A stretch of DNA of 64,000 bases from Paramicrosporidium saccamoebae (lineage: Eukaryota > Rozellomycota): assembly GCA_002794465.1 (NCBI GenBank), contig MTSL01000208.1:103793-167792 (forward strand), written 5' to 3'. A program made the translations under genes and the position numbers. The notes beneath the pieces are model-generated. The model saw only the letters and a list, made by a program, of their open reading frames with translations. It did no database searches and was not told the origin of the DNA. Shown here piece after piece: positions 11,359-21,579 of the stretch (the stretch's first letter is position 1; each line of letters starts with the position of its first letter).

Positions 11359-11390
11359 CGTTGAAACCAGGGTAGATATAGCAGCTATAA

Positions 11391-12114
11391 ATGGGTGGTG
11401 GCGATCTAGTAACCACAAAAGACAGTCTTCTAATATCTTAGAATCTAAAAAAGAGCTGGCATCCTTCAACTTTTGCAAACTTGAAAAAACTCTGGGAGGC
11501 TGAGCAGGCTAATGTACAGGAAAGCCAAAAGCTTGACCAACTACGAAAAGAGAAGGAGGCAGAACGCGATGCTGATGAGCTTCGCAAGCTTCAAGAAGAA
11601 GCAGGATTATTAAGGTATATCAGGCTGTCTTTCTTACTATAATAGCAAACGGCCAGAGAGGGTTGAGTGGATGTACTCGGGTTCTTCTGTTGGGGCTACT
11701 ACACTTACCGAAGAATTTTTGTTGGGCAAGCGTCGCTTCGACCAACTTCCACCAAACGATCTAGATAAGAGTTCAGCGTTTGATAAGATTTCTTCCACTA
11801 AGCAAGGGCTTTCAAGTAGTAATAGCCTGGCCAGCAGCTCGCGCGATATAGAATCCAAGCTCCGAGAGGATCCCTTATTTACTGTAAAGATGAAAGAACG
11901 GGAAATTGTGCGAGATATTTACGAGAACCCCCTGAAGCGGGCTCAGTGGGAGATGGCAGCAAGAAAGCGCGAGGCTCCAAAGCCCCAAAACGATGGTGGC
12001 TCTTTAAATGATTCTACACGTGAACGGCGTCGGAGCAGATCGCCCACGTCTAGGTCTAGAGACGAGAAAAATTATGATAGTCATTACAAATATCGAAGGG
12101 ATCGAAAATTATAG
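11391..12114 (+). CDS. CWC25: Pre-mRNA-splicing factor CWC25
   Basis: Step-one spliceosome factor that joins after Prp2 remodelling and promotes branching. Exons 11391-11408, 11442-11614, 11646-12114 (219 residues; introns 33 and 31 nt). The first exon codes only MGGGDL; splicing restores the family hallmark MGGGDLNLKKSWHP, followed by LKKLWEAEQ, a Glu/Lys/Arg helix QLRKEKEAERDADELRKLQEEAG, and RPERVEWMYSG. Mid-protein LREDPLFTVKMKE is the second conserved Cwc25 block. An Arg/Ser-rich tail ends the protein (ERRRSRSPTSRSRDE). Splicing factors of this kind matter here because the introns are near the minimum size known. Head-to-head with DPH2. Confidence 0.93.
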
Positions 12115-12147
12115 AGAAATACATTTGTATAATATTTCTGTTCTCGT

Positions 12148-12486
12148 ATGTGCGATGAAGACTTTGAGAGGCATCCTCGGGAACGCCGACGCCCTGCCTC
12201 TGTCGACCCGAACATGTATGATTTACAAATGGCCAGAGTTCTGTCCATCTCGTCTTTGACAGACAAAAGGACAAAGCCAGTCAAGCTTTCCAATCATAAT
12301 ATGTGCAGAGTCTTACCCCCCGATGACGCACTAGGGGAAATTGCACGCCGTGCGACCGATTTGATTTTAAACTGGAATCATTTAGAGAGTTATTCTGCGC
12401 AATGCACTAGATGTGCACCGTTGATTTATAACGAAAAGTCTATTTGGATAATGTCTAGAGCGGGACATCATTCAGGCGGGACGTGA
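12148..12486 (+). CDS. Doubtful small ORF, 112 aa
   Basis: The only sizeable reading frame between the CWC25 stop (12114) and the primase stop (12503). It starts MCDEDFERHPRERRRPASVD and ends at TGA 12484-12486. No domain, signal or membrane segment is recognisable and no splice structure improves it. It fills the spacer between two convergent genes almost exactly, so it could equally be UTR. Listed so the stretch is not blank. Confidence 0.22.
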   Translation: MCDEDFERHPRERRRPASVDPNMYDLQMARVLSISSLTDKRTKPVKLSNHNMCRVLPPDDALGEIARRATDLILNWNHLESYSAQCTRCAPLIYNEKSIWIMSRAGHHSGGT

Positions 12487-12502
12487 TTTATTTTCCGCAC
12501 AC

Positions 12503-14099
12503 CTAAAATACGAGGCTCTTTTCATTTGTTGACCGCTGCGCTGATAACTGTTTCCGACGAGATGTTTCACACCCTCTCAAGAAATCGTCGAACAGTCTTA
12601 GCGCCGAATCAAGAGGATTTTGTTCAGTATTTCTTTGCACAAATGAGTACAAGTCAGATACAGTGATCGCAGTAACAGGATCGAAAGAATCGACATTAAG
12701 CGGATCGACGGGGACACACACTTTACCTACAATATTACCAATGTGTGAGCGTATTGGTCACCTGTATTTGGATGTACACAAAACGGGCTCTTTAAGAGAT
12801 GGTTCAACTGAACACTCACGTTAGTATCCAGGCGAGGATATAGCAACGTGATTAGTATTTCTGATGGGAGCCTCGATACGTATGGGTTTGCCTTGATCTG
12901 TTGCATAAATTAGAATAGTCCCATCCGTGTACCGACGAAGCATTTTCTACGAGGGAAACGAACATTTTCCAATACTCAAGTGGCCCAGCTACCTTTGAAA
13001 CACTTTCGTCGGACCAAAGTTCCGCCACCTGGTGACGTAGCTCTGTTTGATAAAAAAGATGGTATGTAATGTGTACTGTCGTCATGGATTAAAGCAAGAA
13101 ATTTTCCACGGGACGATGCAGTTGACAGCACATCCTGCTCTTTGAGTATAATTTCACTGAATTCAGACTTTAAAATGCTTAAAGCCCGTCTACGATTAGA
13201 AAATACAAGCGTGCAGTCATACTCTACTGACGATGGGATCTCTGATGGCAAAATAGCCCGTCGTCTTGATTCATTGCCTCCCTAAAGGTTTCATGTTGAT
13301 TTTAAATTGCTACTTTGGCCATTTCCAAGTATGAAACGATGGACTTTCTAGCGGAAAGGGACATTTGTCTAGCGCGTGCATCAGAAACCCAGCAATGGAC
13401 TCCGCGACGGCCGCTGAAAACCCACAGAATGTTTTCAAAGCCAAAGTCATCTACTATTAGTCCAGTAAATTTTCGGAACCTCGCAGTGCGGCATCGATAA
13501 TCTTGACGGCCAGCGCCAAGAATCTCCAACATTTTCTGCATACGTTCTTGTCCCTTAAGGTTACTAATGGTAATCGAGGCTTTGTACTGGCAGCAAGTTC
13601 TAACATCATTATAATCTGTCATGTCAATATCAAAGACGAGCTCTCGCTCGAGCGGACAAAAGTTTGCTCCCGCGAGTGTCTTCCGTTCTGTAGGGCGGCT
13701 ATTGTACACGGCGCCAATGTCAATTTTCACAGGCTGGTCTTTTTGAAGGCGATTGGCAAATGCATTTACGTTATCAAAGGAGAGATACCGCAGGTAGACG
13801 TCATTTTTTAGGGTGAAGGAAAATTCCCGGTTGCTTATATATTGCCTTTCATTTCCATAGCTCAACCAGCGAAAGATCTCCTTTAGCGGGAAGAAAGAAG
13901 CATAATAGAACCCCAAAAGTTCGTCTAATCTCGGAGATACGCTGAAAGGCTTAGCAGATAAACGAGATGGTTACGTGGGGGACTGCACAGGCGCCAAAGG
14001 CGCAGATACTTGACTGTCTAGATCAGCAATAAATTCTTCACAGTCACGAAGGATATTGTCATCAATCTCCATATCCATGGAAGAATTATCAGCAAGCAT
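12503..14099 (-). CDS. PRI1: DNA primase small (catalytic) subunit
   Basis: Synthesises RNA primers in the pol-alpha/primase complex. Eight exons: 14099-13975, 13941-13588, 13553-13480, 13450-13314, 13281-13077, 13042-12933, 12897-12762, 12726-12503 (454 residues; seven introns of 29-35 nt). Two introns (13554-13587 and 13451-13479) sit inside one open frame and are only found by homology: removing them restores the zinc motif RTCCQDKNVCRKCW and IIDAALRDDFGFENILWVFSG. Catalytic ELVFDIDMTDY (metal-binding Asp pair), SGRRGVHCWVSD and the C-terminal LLKSPFCVHPNTGKVCVPVD with DSFDPVTAIT are intact. Length is typical. The start is 83 bp from the divergent UTP15 start. Confidence 0.96.
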
Positions 14100-14182
14100 G
14101 AGGGGAGAGAATGAGGATATTGTCGCGCCAATAAAAGACAACCAGGGTAGTGTGCCACTTGAAGAGTATCAGTTTTACAGAG

Positions 14183-15712
14183 ATGGCATCCCTTTTTAAG
14201 CGAGCTCGCTGGGTGGGCCAGGTTCCGGAGCATGTAGTCAGTAACAAGGCCACAGAAGCGTCATTTTGGAAGATGTTCAAGGTACTTGAGATGCTTATCA
14301 GATGTAATGTTTAGCGCGAGTTGGTCTCTCATCACAATGGTCCGTGTACTGCGGTTCATTTCTCCCCAAGCGGGGCGCCAAGCCTGCTTGTTGCGTCATC
14401 TATTAGTGTATCTCTGCGCACAGGCTTTGGTAGTGAACTGGGCTCGGAGCGTTCTATGTGCAAGCTTGACGACAACGTCCAGAGTATCGCATTTCGCTCT
14501 GATGGACGTCTTTTGGCTGTTGGTTCATCCAAGGGAGATATCCTGATTATCGACGCGACTACTCGGATGGTGCTTAGAACACTCGAGGGGCATAGAGCTT
14601 CTGTTAAAGGGCTATCGTTTCTACCAAACAAGACTCACGTTGTGTCGACTTCTGATGACAAGACTGTTAGACTTTGGGAAATATCTTCCGGAACAGAAAT
14701 TTGGTCTTCCAGCATCAACAAGGATTTTGTACGGTGTTGTTCAGTTTCGAATACCTTTGAAGACGAGTCCTTTATCACCGGTTCGTATGACCACACTCTT
14801 ACGCTTTGGAGCGTCAAGTCTCCCGAGCCTTTGTTAATAATGAATCACGGGAGCCCCGTAGAGGCTGTCTGTCTTTTTCCCGATGGGAAGACTGCCGTTT
14901 CAGGCGGTCTTTGCTCCATAAAATTCTGGGATTTGTCAGATAATGGGAGACTCATCAGAGAGGTTATTGTACATCACAAGTCCATTACTGGCTTGTCGGT
15001 CACGCCTGATGGAAAGTATCTTCTTTCCAGTTCTCTTGATCGCAGTCTAAAGGTGCTCTGTCTTGAAGACATGACCATATCCCACCAGTTTAAATTCCCT
15101 TCGTCAGTCATGTGCATGTCCATGTCGAGCGATCTGAAGCGGGTCGCCGCCGGGCTTAGCAATGGGAAAACGATTGTTTTGGCATTTACCACTGAACAGA
15201 AGGGTAGAGTAGAAGGTATATCACCCAACCCACGAAACGCGAATGTCGCTTTGGCCGCGAACGAGTCATATGTGATCACCAAGGAAACCACGGAGCCCCT
15301 CAAAAAATTCGACTTGCTGCTCAAATCTTTCCGCTATCGCAAAGCGTTAGACTTTGTGATCCAAAAAGGAAATGCAACACTTCTCGTCAGTGCTATTGGT
15401 GAGCTGATTCGACGCGATGCGTTGGATATGGCGTTGTCTGGAAGGACAGAAGCCGAGCTGATCCCCCTTGTTGAGACTATCTGCCGCCACATATCGAATC
15501 CCCGACATTCGTCATTTTTGCTCGAAGCAGCGTTTTCCCTTACTGACATTTATTCTTCCGTTCTGGGCAAATCAAAGGCATTTGATGGTTGTATCAAGGA
15601 TCTTCGCCAGGCCTTAGATTATCAGATTTGTGTCCAGCAGATGATGATGGATCTACAAGGCGGCCTTGCCTTGGTGCAAGCTGCTTGCCAGATTAATCAT
15701 ACACGTTCTTAG
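14183..15712 (+). CDS. UTP15: U3 snoRNP / t-UTP subunit UTP15
   Basis: WD40 protein of the small-subunit processome (UTP-A), acting in the nucleolus in 18S rRNA maturation. Exons 14183-14281 and 14315-15712 (498 residues; 33-nt intron). About six WD repeats are visible, for example VQSIAFRSDGRLLAVGSSKGDI, VVSTSDDKTVRLWEI and FITGSYDHTLTLWSV, followed by the UTP15-specific C-terminal helical domain beginning near FDLLLKSFRYRKALDFV and including ALSGRTEAELIPLVETICRHI and DYQICVQQMMMDLQG. The N-terminus is short compared with other family members. Another processome WD protein, UTP7, is in this window, together with a snoRNA directed at 18S. Confidence 0.9.
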
Positions 15713-15782
15713 AATAGAGCTCTCTTGAGTACGTAAATAGAAAACGAAAATTTCTTAATTTACTTGTTGACAGAAGACGTCA

Positions 15783-17380
15783 ATGTCGGTTGTCGAGCTT
15801 ATAGTTGATAAATGTCGAAAACTTCAGTATGACGAGGCGGAAATTTGGGGAGAGTATTTTTTGAAAGAGTGCTCGTATAATGAAAAATCACGAGTGATAA
15901 TGGGATACATTTATCTGTTGCAGGCAAAGCACAGGGCTGCTGAAGGCATTCTTGGTGGATGTGAGTCAAAGATGGCACAATATCTTCTAGCAAAGTGTAA
16001 ATATTCAATGGGAAAGTTTGATGAAGCAGTGGAGCTACTTGGTGAACTTGAAGAATATTGGGACAAGACTCCCTCGGACGGTTTCTCAGTTTTGTTCTGT
16101 CTGTCTCTTTCAGATGTCAGGAAATTGCTGGGACAGTCTCTCGGAGACCTTGGGAAAGTGAACAAATCTGTTTCCTATTTGTCAGCGGCCTTTGATCAAG
16201 ACAATACATTGTTGCACTGCATCGTCGGGGGAGCTTCCGCCAATACCAACGAAAATATTGTCCCAAGCTCAGATCATGGCTTGCGGACGAAAAAAGCAAA
16301 ATTATCCACCGTTACCTCGTCCCCAACCTCTCAGGCACACAACGATCTACTGCAAGAATTCCTCAATTGCAAACTACTCCGAGAGGGGCGCTTTTCCGAG
16401 GCCTCCAAAAACATCAATGGAAGCTTGCTCTACACTCAGGCTGCTCGTGCATATTGTCTTCATGAATCTAGGCTGTATTCAAAGGTACACTGGTTTTTTC
16501 GCCATGATCTTCTAGGCTAAAGATGAATTTCTCGAGATTATGGAAATTAATCCCTTCTATGAGGCCTTCATGGAGCACTTTCCTTCAGCTCTGTGGCATT
16601 TGAAAGACACAGAGACGCTTGCAACCATTGGAAATCGCTGGAAGCAGTGTCCGTCTACAGAATTTTTAGCATGGATTGCATTTGGAAATCTTTTCAGTCT
16701 CCAAGGAGATCGAGACTCAGCCATAAAAGCATTTGGGAAAGCAGCAGCCTTAAAGCCGAGATGGGCCCATCCTGACCTGCTTTGCGGCTTCGAATTTTTG
16801 ACTATTGAGGATTATCAGGCTACTGAAGAGTACTTTATGTCGTCGCTTGGCAAAGATCGTCTTTGCGGCAAAGCGCAGTATGTTAACTAAGAAGACAGAT
16901 GCTTATTGTGTAGCTTGGGATTGGGGATTGTGTACTTTCGACGCAACGAATTTGATCGGGCCAAGGCTTACCTAGAAGCTGCCATTTCCTTGCGCCCTGA
17001 AGACTACGCAATATTTACGTATCTCGCGTCGGTCAACATTCGCCTTGGGCTAAATAACGAGGCGCTTGGAGCATTGCAACGTGCCATTGATTTAAATTTC
17101 GGAGACGCAAAAGCTCACTATATACGAGCAACTTGCTTGGCTTCGATGGGAAAAGTATGATTTGCATTCGGAGCTTATACTTTAGTACGAAGACGCATTG
17201 GAGATTTTTGAAACCCTCAAAACTATTGCCCCTACCGAAGCTGCAGTCCACGTCCATTGTGGTGAAATTTTACTAAAACTAAACAAGCCCTCGTTAGCTC
17301 TGAAAGCTTTCACTACGGCTCACGATCTGGATCCGCAGAATCCTAAAGTCTTAGAAATACTCGATAAATACCAAAGTTAG
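15783..17380 (+). CDS. CDC27: Anaphase-promoting complex TPR subunit Cdc27/APC3-like
   Basis: TPR scaffold of the APC/C ubiquitin ligase. Exons 15783-16484, 16516-16877, 16914-17154, 17186-17380 (499 residues; introns 31, 36, 31 nt). The N-terminal TPR half (KYSMGKFDEAVELLG) is joined by a low-complexity linker (about 160-190) to a C-terminal TPR array. The string STEFLAWIAFGNLFSLQGDRDSAIKAFGKA parallels the conserved Cdc27 W-x-x-x-GNCFSLQ repeat, followed by LGLGIVYFRRNEFDRAKAYLEAAI. The protein is shorter than yeast or human Cdc27, and APC6/APC8 share the fold, so subunit identity is likely rather than certain. Stops 10 bp before the stop of the convergent rhomboid-like gene. Confidence 0.83.
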
Positions 17381-17390
17381 CTTTATCGAA

Positions 17391-18445
17391 TTATGAGGTT
17401 ATGAGACGGTAGAAGACGTATCCTGAAAAAACTCCTGACAAGGAACCATAAGGGTTAAACTTTGATGAAGTAAGCATGAACTCTACCACAAGGTGCGCAA
17501 ACATCATCTGAGCAAGGGCATGGAATACGGACAAGCCAGCATTATCGTGGGAAGATGTAAGTACAATGAAGGTTTTGATGCAGCACAAGAATGGGGATAA
17601 CCCACAAACTACCCCAGATGGTAATCCTGAACAGTACTGCCCCAGCAGACCAATTATTATCCCAAACACTTCGCTAAGATAAAATAGCTTGATGAACGAT
17701 CGCTCCTGTATCAACGAGTAGATTGATGGCGCATAGGCATAGAATCCTTGGAGACAGTATAAGGCATAGATTGGATTTACATGCACAAATGGAGCACTCA
17801 AAAACTGCCAGATTTTGAACTGAAACACAGTTGTCGCCCACTGTACACCAAGCAACGTATACAAGGATTTTCGAAAAAAGCAGGCAAGTGTCAGCAAGAT
17901 GGAGACCAGCATGATAACCTCCAAGACTGAAATATCCCCGAGACCTAGAGGGAGCGAACGGAAAAGGAAGAAGGGCTCAAACCCAGCAATCTTGAAGGAA
18001 CATTTCTCATCACTCTTATAGCTAGGTAAGCAAAGACAGGTATTTGCGCCAATGCAAAGACCCCTTCCGTTGCAGTTAGAAACATATGAGCAGTTCGGCC
18101 ACGTTAGACTTGTGAAAATGGGAATCCATGTCCCGAAAATTCCCAAATAGCTATGGCCTGTCCCCAGATGTGCTATACTGAAAACTCCATAGCTTTTAAC
18201 AGACGAAATGCCAACTACAAAAAGGTGAAATATGACTAACTATTACGCGTTGTGGCAATCCAATGCTTCATGTCACTTATAACTTTTCCTACACCTTCTT
18301 CCTTGGGAAGCAGGAAGCTTTGGTGTCTATTAAAGTGTTCAGACGATGGATTGGTCATTAATGCAGCCATCAGCAAGCCAAATACAACTGCAAGGATCCA
18401 CTGAATGGCTATGCCATTCCGCCTGATATGTTGCCAGATATGCAT
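17391..18445 (-). CDS. Rhomboid-like membrane protein with EGF-like module, probably inactive
   Basis: Exons 18445-18247 and 18214-17391 (340 residues; 32-nt intron). Order: short cytosolic N-terminus, one hydrophobic segment (about 14-32), luminal stretch, a Cys-rich EGF-like module (CSYVSNCNGRGLCIG then TCLCLPSYKSDEKC), then five or six hydrophobic helices. The WQFLSAPFVHVN stretch and the final GSLSGVFSGYVFY helix look like rhomboid TM2 and TM6. The catalytic Ser motif GxSG reads GLSP, and the position of the TM6 histidine before GxxxG appears to be Asn, so a working Ser-His dyad is not evident. Family assignment rests on pattern, not on close identity; another derlin/rhomboid-fold family is possible. 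Confidence 0.6.
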
Positions 18446-18752
18446 AAGATTTAAACAAATTATAAATGCAAGGTTCGTATTAGGGGCTCGATACTAGAAT
18501 CCCGGGTCCGTATGTCGCGTGGTGTAATGATCATCACGTACTTTGTCAGGTGGCAAGGAAACCCTTTTGTTTGTATTCGGCGAGTCTTTTTGCAGACTCT
18601 ACCATATAGTGACAATAGATCGAAATAGATTGGACGGAAGCGGTATTTTTCTATTGCGTGCCTCTATTTTTCCTTTCCGGCAATTGACTTATTTCGAACA
18701 AAGAACTCGCCATTCCGTTTACCACCTTACAAGAAACCTTTAATGTGTCAGC
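18446..18752. other. Spacer with imperfect hairpin
   Basis: 307 bp upstream of the rhomboid-like gene. Contains an imperfect stem-loop CGTGGTG...CATCACG (about 18518-18538) with a D-arm-like look, and a 15-mer (18510-18524) that recurs with one mismatch at 30388-30402. No acceptor stem or T-arm was found, so no tRNA is called. Confidence 0.4.
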
Positions 18753-19010
18753 TCAGGCTGGCTTTATAATTATTGTAGCATTGCTTCTGATCACCTCGCG
18801 CTGCTCAGAAACCTTTTCTAAATCGCCGATGGATGCATGCAGAGTATTGGATAATTCCTCCCCCAGAGACTTAAAACTATCACGACACTTGCTAAATAGG
18901 TCAACCTCAACAGTCCACTTGTACTTGAGATGGTCCACAATCTTTTGGACACCAATGGCCAATTTTTGAGATACTTCACTGCTCGATTCCGTACATTTGG
19001 CTTCAGTCAT
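18753..19010 (-). CDS. Small helical protein, 85 aa, function unknown
   Basis: Single-exon frame with a proper ATG at 19008-19010. The sequence is strongly alpha-helical with heptad-like hydrophobic spacing (VSQKLAIGVQKIVDHLKYKW; ELSNTLHASIGDLEKVSEQR), no signal and no membrane segment. The size and character recall small subunits of coiled-coil assemblies (BLOC-1/BORC, DASH or Mediator), but no family signature can be named. It sits alone between two spacers, 133 bp from the first mannosyltransferase on the other strand. Supported by length, codon pattern and lack of a better use of the region. Confidence 0.45.
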   Translation of the reverse strand: MTEAKCTESSSEVSQKLAIGVQKIVDHLKYKWTVEVDLFSKCRDSFKSLGEELSNTLHASIGDLEKVSEQREVIRSNATIIIKPA

Positions 19011-19143
19011 TTTGCAGATTAGACTCGGATTAACGAAAACTGCGCTTCTTGCTCAAGCAATGTCCCGATTTAGACTTATTCATGCCTCTGTTCTGTTATA
19101 GGTCAAATTTGTTGCACGACCACCATCGAGGTGGAAACTGGTA

Positions 19144-20289
19144 ATGCTCCGCCTGAACTGGTCTATTCTGACCTTTTTCCTTCTAGTCGTAATATTTGTC
19201 CAATTCGCTTACTACTACTTTTACTCGATCCCTTACAATGGCTGCAGTAAATGCCCCAAACACGCCGAGCAAAAAGTAGAAGCACCAGTTTATGTTGCTC
19301 CCCAAAATTCCACAAAGTTGAAGCGCCGGAGAATCCATATTGACCCAGATGGTGAAAGAGCCAATGCTGCCTTTGTCATCCTTGCGCGCAACACTGATTT
19401 GAATGGACTACAGAAGACAATTCCTCAGCTGGAAGCGCGTTTCAATGGCAAATTCAACTACCCGTATGTTTTCCTAAACGACGTCCCGTTCACAGAGCTA
19501 TTTAAAAACGAAATCCGGAAGCTCAGCAAAAGCAAGATGAGCTTTGGCACTATTCCAAAAGAGCATTGGAGTTATCCAGAGTGGGTCAATGTCACTCGTG
19601 CTGACGAATGCAGAGCAGACATGGACCGAAGAAGAATCATTTATGGTGGATCTCTGCCGTATAGACACATGTGCCGGTTCAATTCGGGATTCTTTTTCCG
19701 CCATCCTCTCCTGGACGAATATGAATTCTATTGGAGAGTGGAACCGTCAGTAGAGTTCTCTTGTGACATTGATTATGACCCGTTTCTGTTCATGAAAAAG
19801 AATGATAAAAAGTATGGATTCGTAATCATGCTTCATGAATATTGGGAAACCATCCCATCGTTGTGGAACACAACTCTGCAATTCATGGAAGCCAACAAAG
19901 GGCTGGTGACTGACAAGAATTCCCTGGACTTGCTTCGGAGACCGGATGGATCATACAACGGCTGTCACTTTTGGAGTAATTTTGAAATAGCAAGTCTGGA
20001 CTTTTTACGTTCAAAGGAGTACGTGTCCTATTTTGAGTACCTTGATAAGACTGGTGGATTCTTCTACGAACGTTGGGGGGATGCTCCAGTACACTCGATC
20101 GCTGCGGCCATGTACCTACCAATGGACCAGATCCATTACTTTGAGGATGTTGGGTACTTCCACAACCCCTTCTACAATTGTCCCGCAAATCCCGCGCTTC
20201 AACTCAACTGCAACTGTGATCCGAGCAAGAATGTTAACAATGATCATGAATGTTTCCGTATATTTAGGGAGGTGAAGCAGCGAAGGTAA
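19144..20289 (+). CDS. GT15 alpha-1,2-mannosyltransferase, copy 1 (Kre2/Mnt1 family)
   Basis: Golgi type II membrane enzyme that adds alpha-1,2-mannose from GDP-mannose to O- and N-glycans. 381 residues, single exon. Short cytosolic tail, signal anchor (about residues 6-29, LTFFLLVVIFVQFAYYYF), stem, catalytic domain. Family blocks: AAFVILARNTDLNGL, FNYPYVFLNDVPF, YGGSLPYRHMCRFNSGFF, the YWRVEPSVEFSCDIDYDPF core, NGCHFWSNFEIASLDF (Glu corresponding to the Kre2 catalytic-site Glu), and GGFFYERWGDAPVHSIAAA. GT15 is essentially fungal. It is followed 140 bp later by a second copy in the same orientation. Confidence 0.96.
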   Translation: MLRLNWSILTFFLLVVIFVQFAYYYFYSIPYNGCSKCPKHAEQKVEAPVYVAPQNSTKLKRRRIHIDPDGERANAAFVILARNTDLNGLQKTIPQLEARFNGKFNYPYVFLNDVPFTELFKNEIRKLSKSKMSFGTIPKEHWSYPEWVNVTRADECRADMDRRRIIYGGSLPYRHMCRFNSGFFFRHPLLDEYEFYWRVEPSVEFSCDIDYDPFLFMKKNDKKYGFVIMLHEYWETIPSLWNTTLQFMEANKGLVTDKNSLDLLRRPDGSYNGCHFWSNFEIASLDFLRSKEYVSYFEYLDKTGGFFYERWGDAPVHSIAAAMYLPMDQIHYFEDVGYFHNPFYNCPANPALQLNCNCDPSKNVNNDHECFRIFREVKQRR

Positions 20290-20429
20290 ATTATGGTGGA
20301 TTTGTAAGCTCCATCGGCCAGTGTCCGGTGTAAAGCCATCCACAAAAAAGAAATAAATAATCTGGAAAATTTGTAATTCGAAAGAAGCCAAATAGTCAAA
20401 CACTTCCTTTTCCGGAGACCTGTTACGGC

Positions 20430-21536
20430 ATGCTCAGACCTCAGCTGCCGGTGTTCCTGTTCCTGTTGGTAGCGCTTATTTTTATCCATTTTTATCTGTT
20501 CTACCGTGCTGTTCCCACTGAGATTGATTGCAGCAAATGCTCAGAGACCAAAACAGCTGTGGCGTCTAAACAAGGACGTTTCACGAGAAACTCCGCTCCT
20601 GGCAAAGTCAAGGCGGCGATTGTCATCCTCGCCAGAAACAGTGACATTGATGGCCTCAACCATACTATTCCCATGTTTGAGCAGCGTTTCAATCACAAGT
20701 TTAATTATCCTTACGTCTTCTTGAACGATGTACCATTCAATGAGCGCTTCAAAAGCGCCATGAGGAAGCTGACGACCAGCAAGTTGAGCTTTGGAACAGT
20801 TCCAACAGAACACTGGAGCTATCCGAGCTGGATAAACGTAACCAAGGCTGACGAAGCACGTAAAAGCATGGAAAAGAGAGACATTATCTACGGCGGATCT
20901 CTGCCGTACCGCCACATGTGCCGCTACAATTCCGGATTTTTCTTCCGCCACCCTCTCCTTCAAGAATATGATTACTATTGGCGAGTAGAGCCTTGGGTAG
21001 AATTTACCTGTGACATTGACTATGATCCATTCGTATTCATGAAGACCAACAACAAGGACTATGGGTTTACAATCATGGTCCCAGAGTATATTGAGACCAT
21101 CCCGACTCTCTGGGACACTGTTGAAAAATTCATAGAAGAACATCAGCAGATTATTCATCCAAAGAATACGTTGAAAATGTTCCGTAATGATCAGGGCTCC
21201 TACAATCTGTGCCATTTTTGGAGCAACTTTGAAATTGGCAGTTTGAGATTCTTCAGATCTGGCGCCTACTCCAAGTATTTTGACTATTTGGATAAGAAGG
21301 GCGGCTTCTTTTATGAAAGATGGGGAGATGCTCCCGTTCACTCCCTTGGGGTTGCCATGTTCCTTCCCCGCGAGAAGATACACTACTTTGAAGATATTGG
21401 ATATTTCCATAATCCTTTCCAGAATTGTCCCGCAAATCCAGCGCTCCAACTGCGCTGCAGCTGCAATCCAAAAAAGTCAGAGTCTCTTAATAATGATTGT
21501 CTCAATCGCTACTTGGAACTGTATAGGAGCAGATAA
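20430..21536 (+). CDS. GT15 alpha-1,2-mannosyltransferase, copy 2
   Basis: Tandem paralogue of the preceding gene, 368 residues, single exon, same architecture: signal anchor near residues 8-27, stem, catalytic domain with AAIVILARNSDIDGL, FNYPYVFLNDVPF, YGGSLPYRHMCRYNSGFF, WVEFTCDIDYDPF, YNLCHFWSNFEIGSL and GGFFYERWGDAPVHSLGVA. All core motifs are intact in both copies, so neither looks like a pseudogene. The stems and extreme C-termini differ most, as expected if acceptor preference or localisation has diverged. Its stop lies 43 bp from the stop of convergent AFG2. Confidence 0.96.
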   Translation: MLRPQLPVFLFLLVALIFIHFYLFYRAVPTEIDCSKCSETKTAVASKQGRFTRNSAPGKVKAAIVILARNSDIDGLNHTIPMFEQRFNHKFNYPYVFLNDVPFNERFKSAMRKLTTSKLSFGTVPTEHWSYPSWINVTKADEARKSMEKRDIIYGGSLPYRHMCRYNSGFFFRHPLLQEYDYYWRVEPWVEFTCDIDYDPFVFMKTNNKDYGFTIMVPEYIETIPTLWDTVEKFIEEHQQIIHPKNTLKMFRNDQGSYNLCHFWSNFEIGSLRFFRSGAYSKYFDYLDKKGGFFYERWGDAPVHSLGVAMFLPREKIHYFEDIGYFHNPFQNCPANPALQLRCSCNPKKSESLNNDCLNRYLELYRSR

Positions 21537-21579
21537 GCACTGCAAAAATAAATTAGCAAGGTCTATGGCACATTTATTA

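Noticed and set aside
18500-18560. tRNA gene suggested by a D-arm-like GTGGTGTAATGATCATCAC
   Set aside because: No acceptor stem, anticodon arm or GGTTCGANTCC T-arm in place.
20541-21449. 302-codon ORF antisense to the second GT15 gene
   Set aside because: Exact shadow of a conserved enzyme; no independent features.
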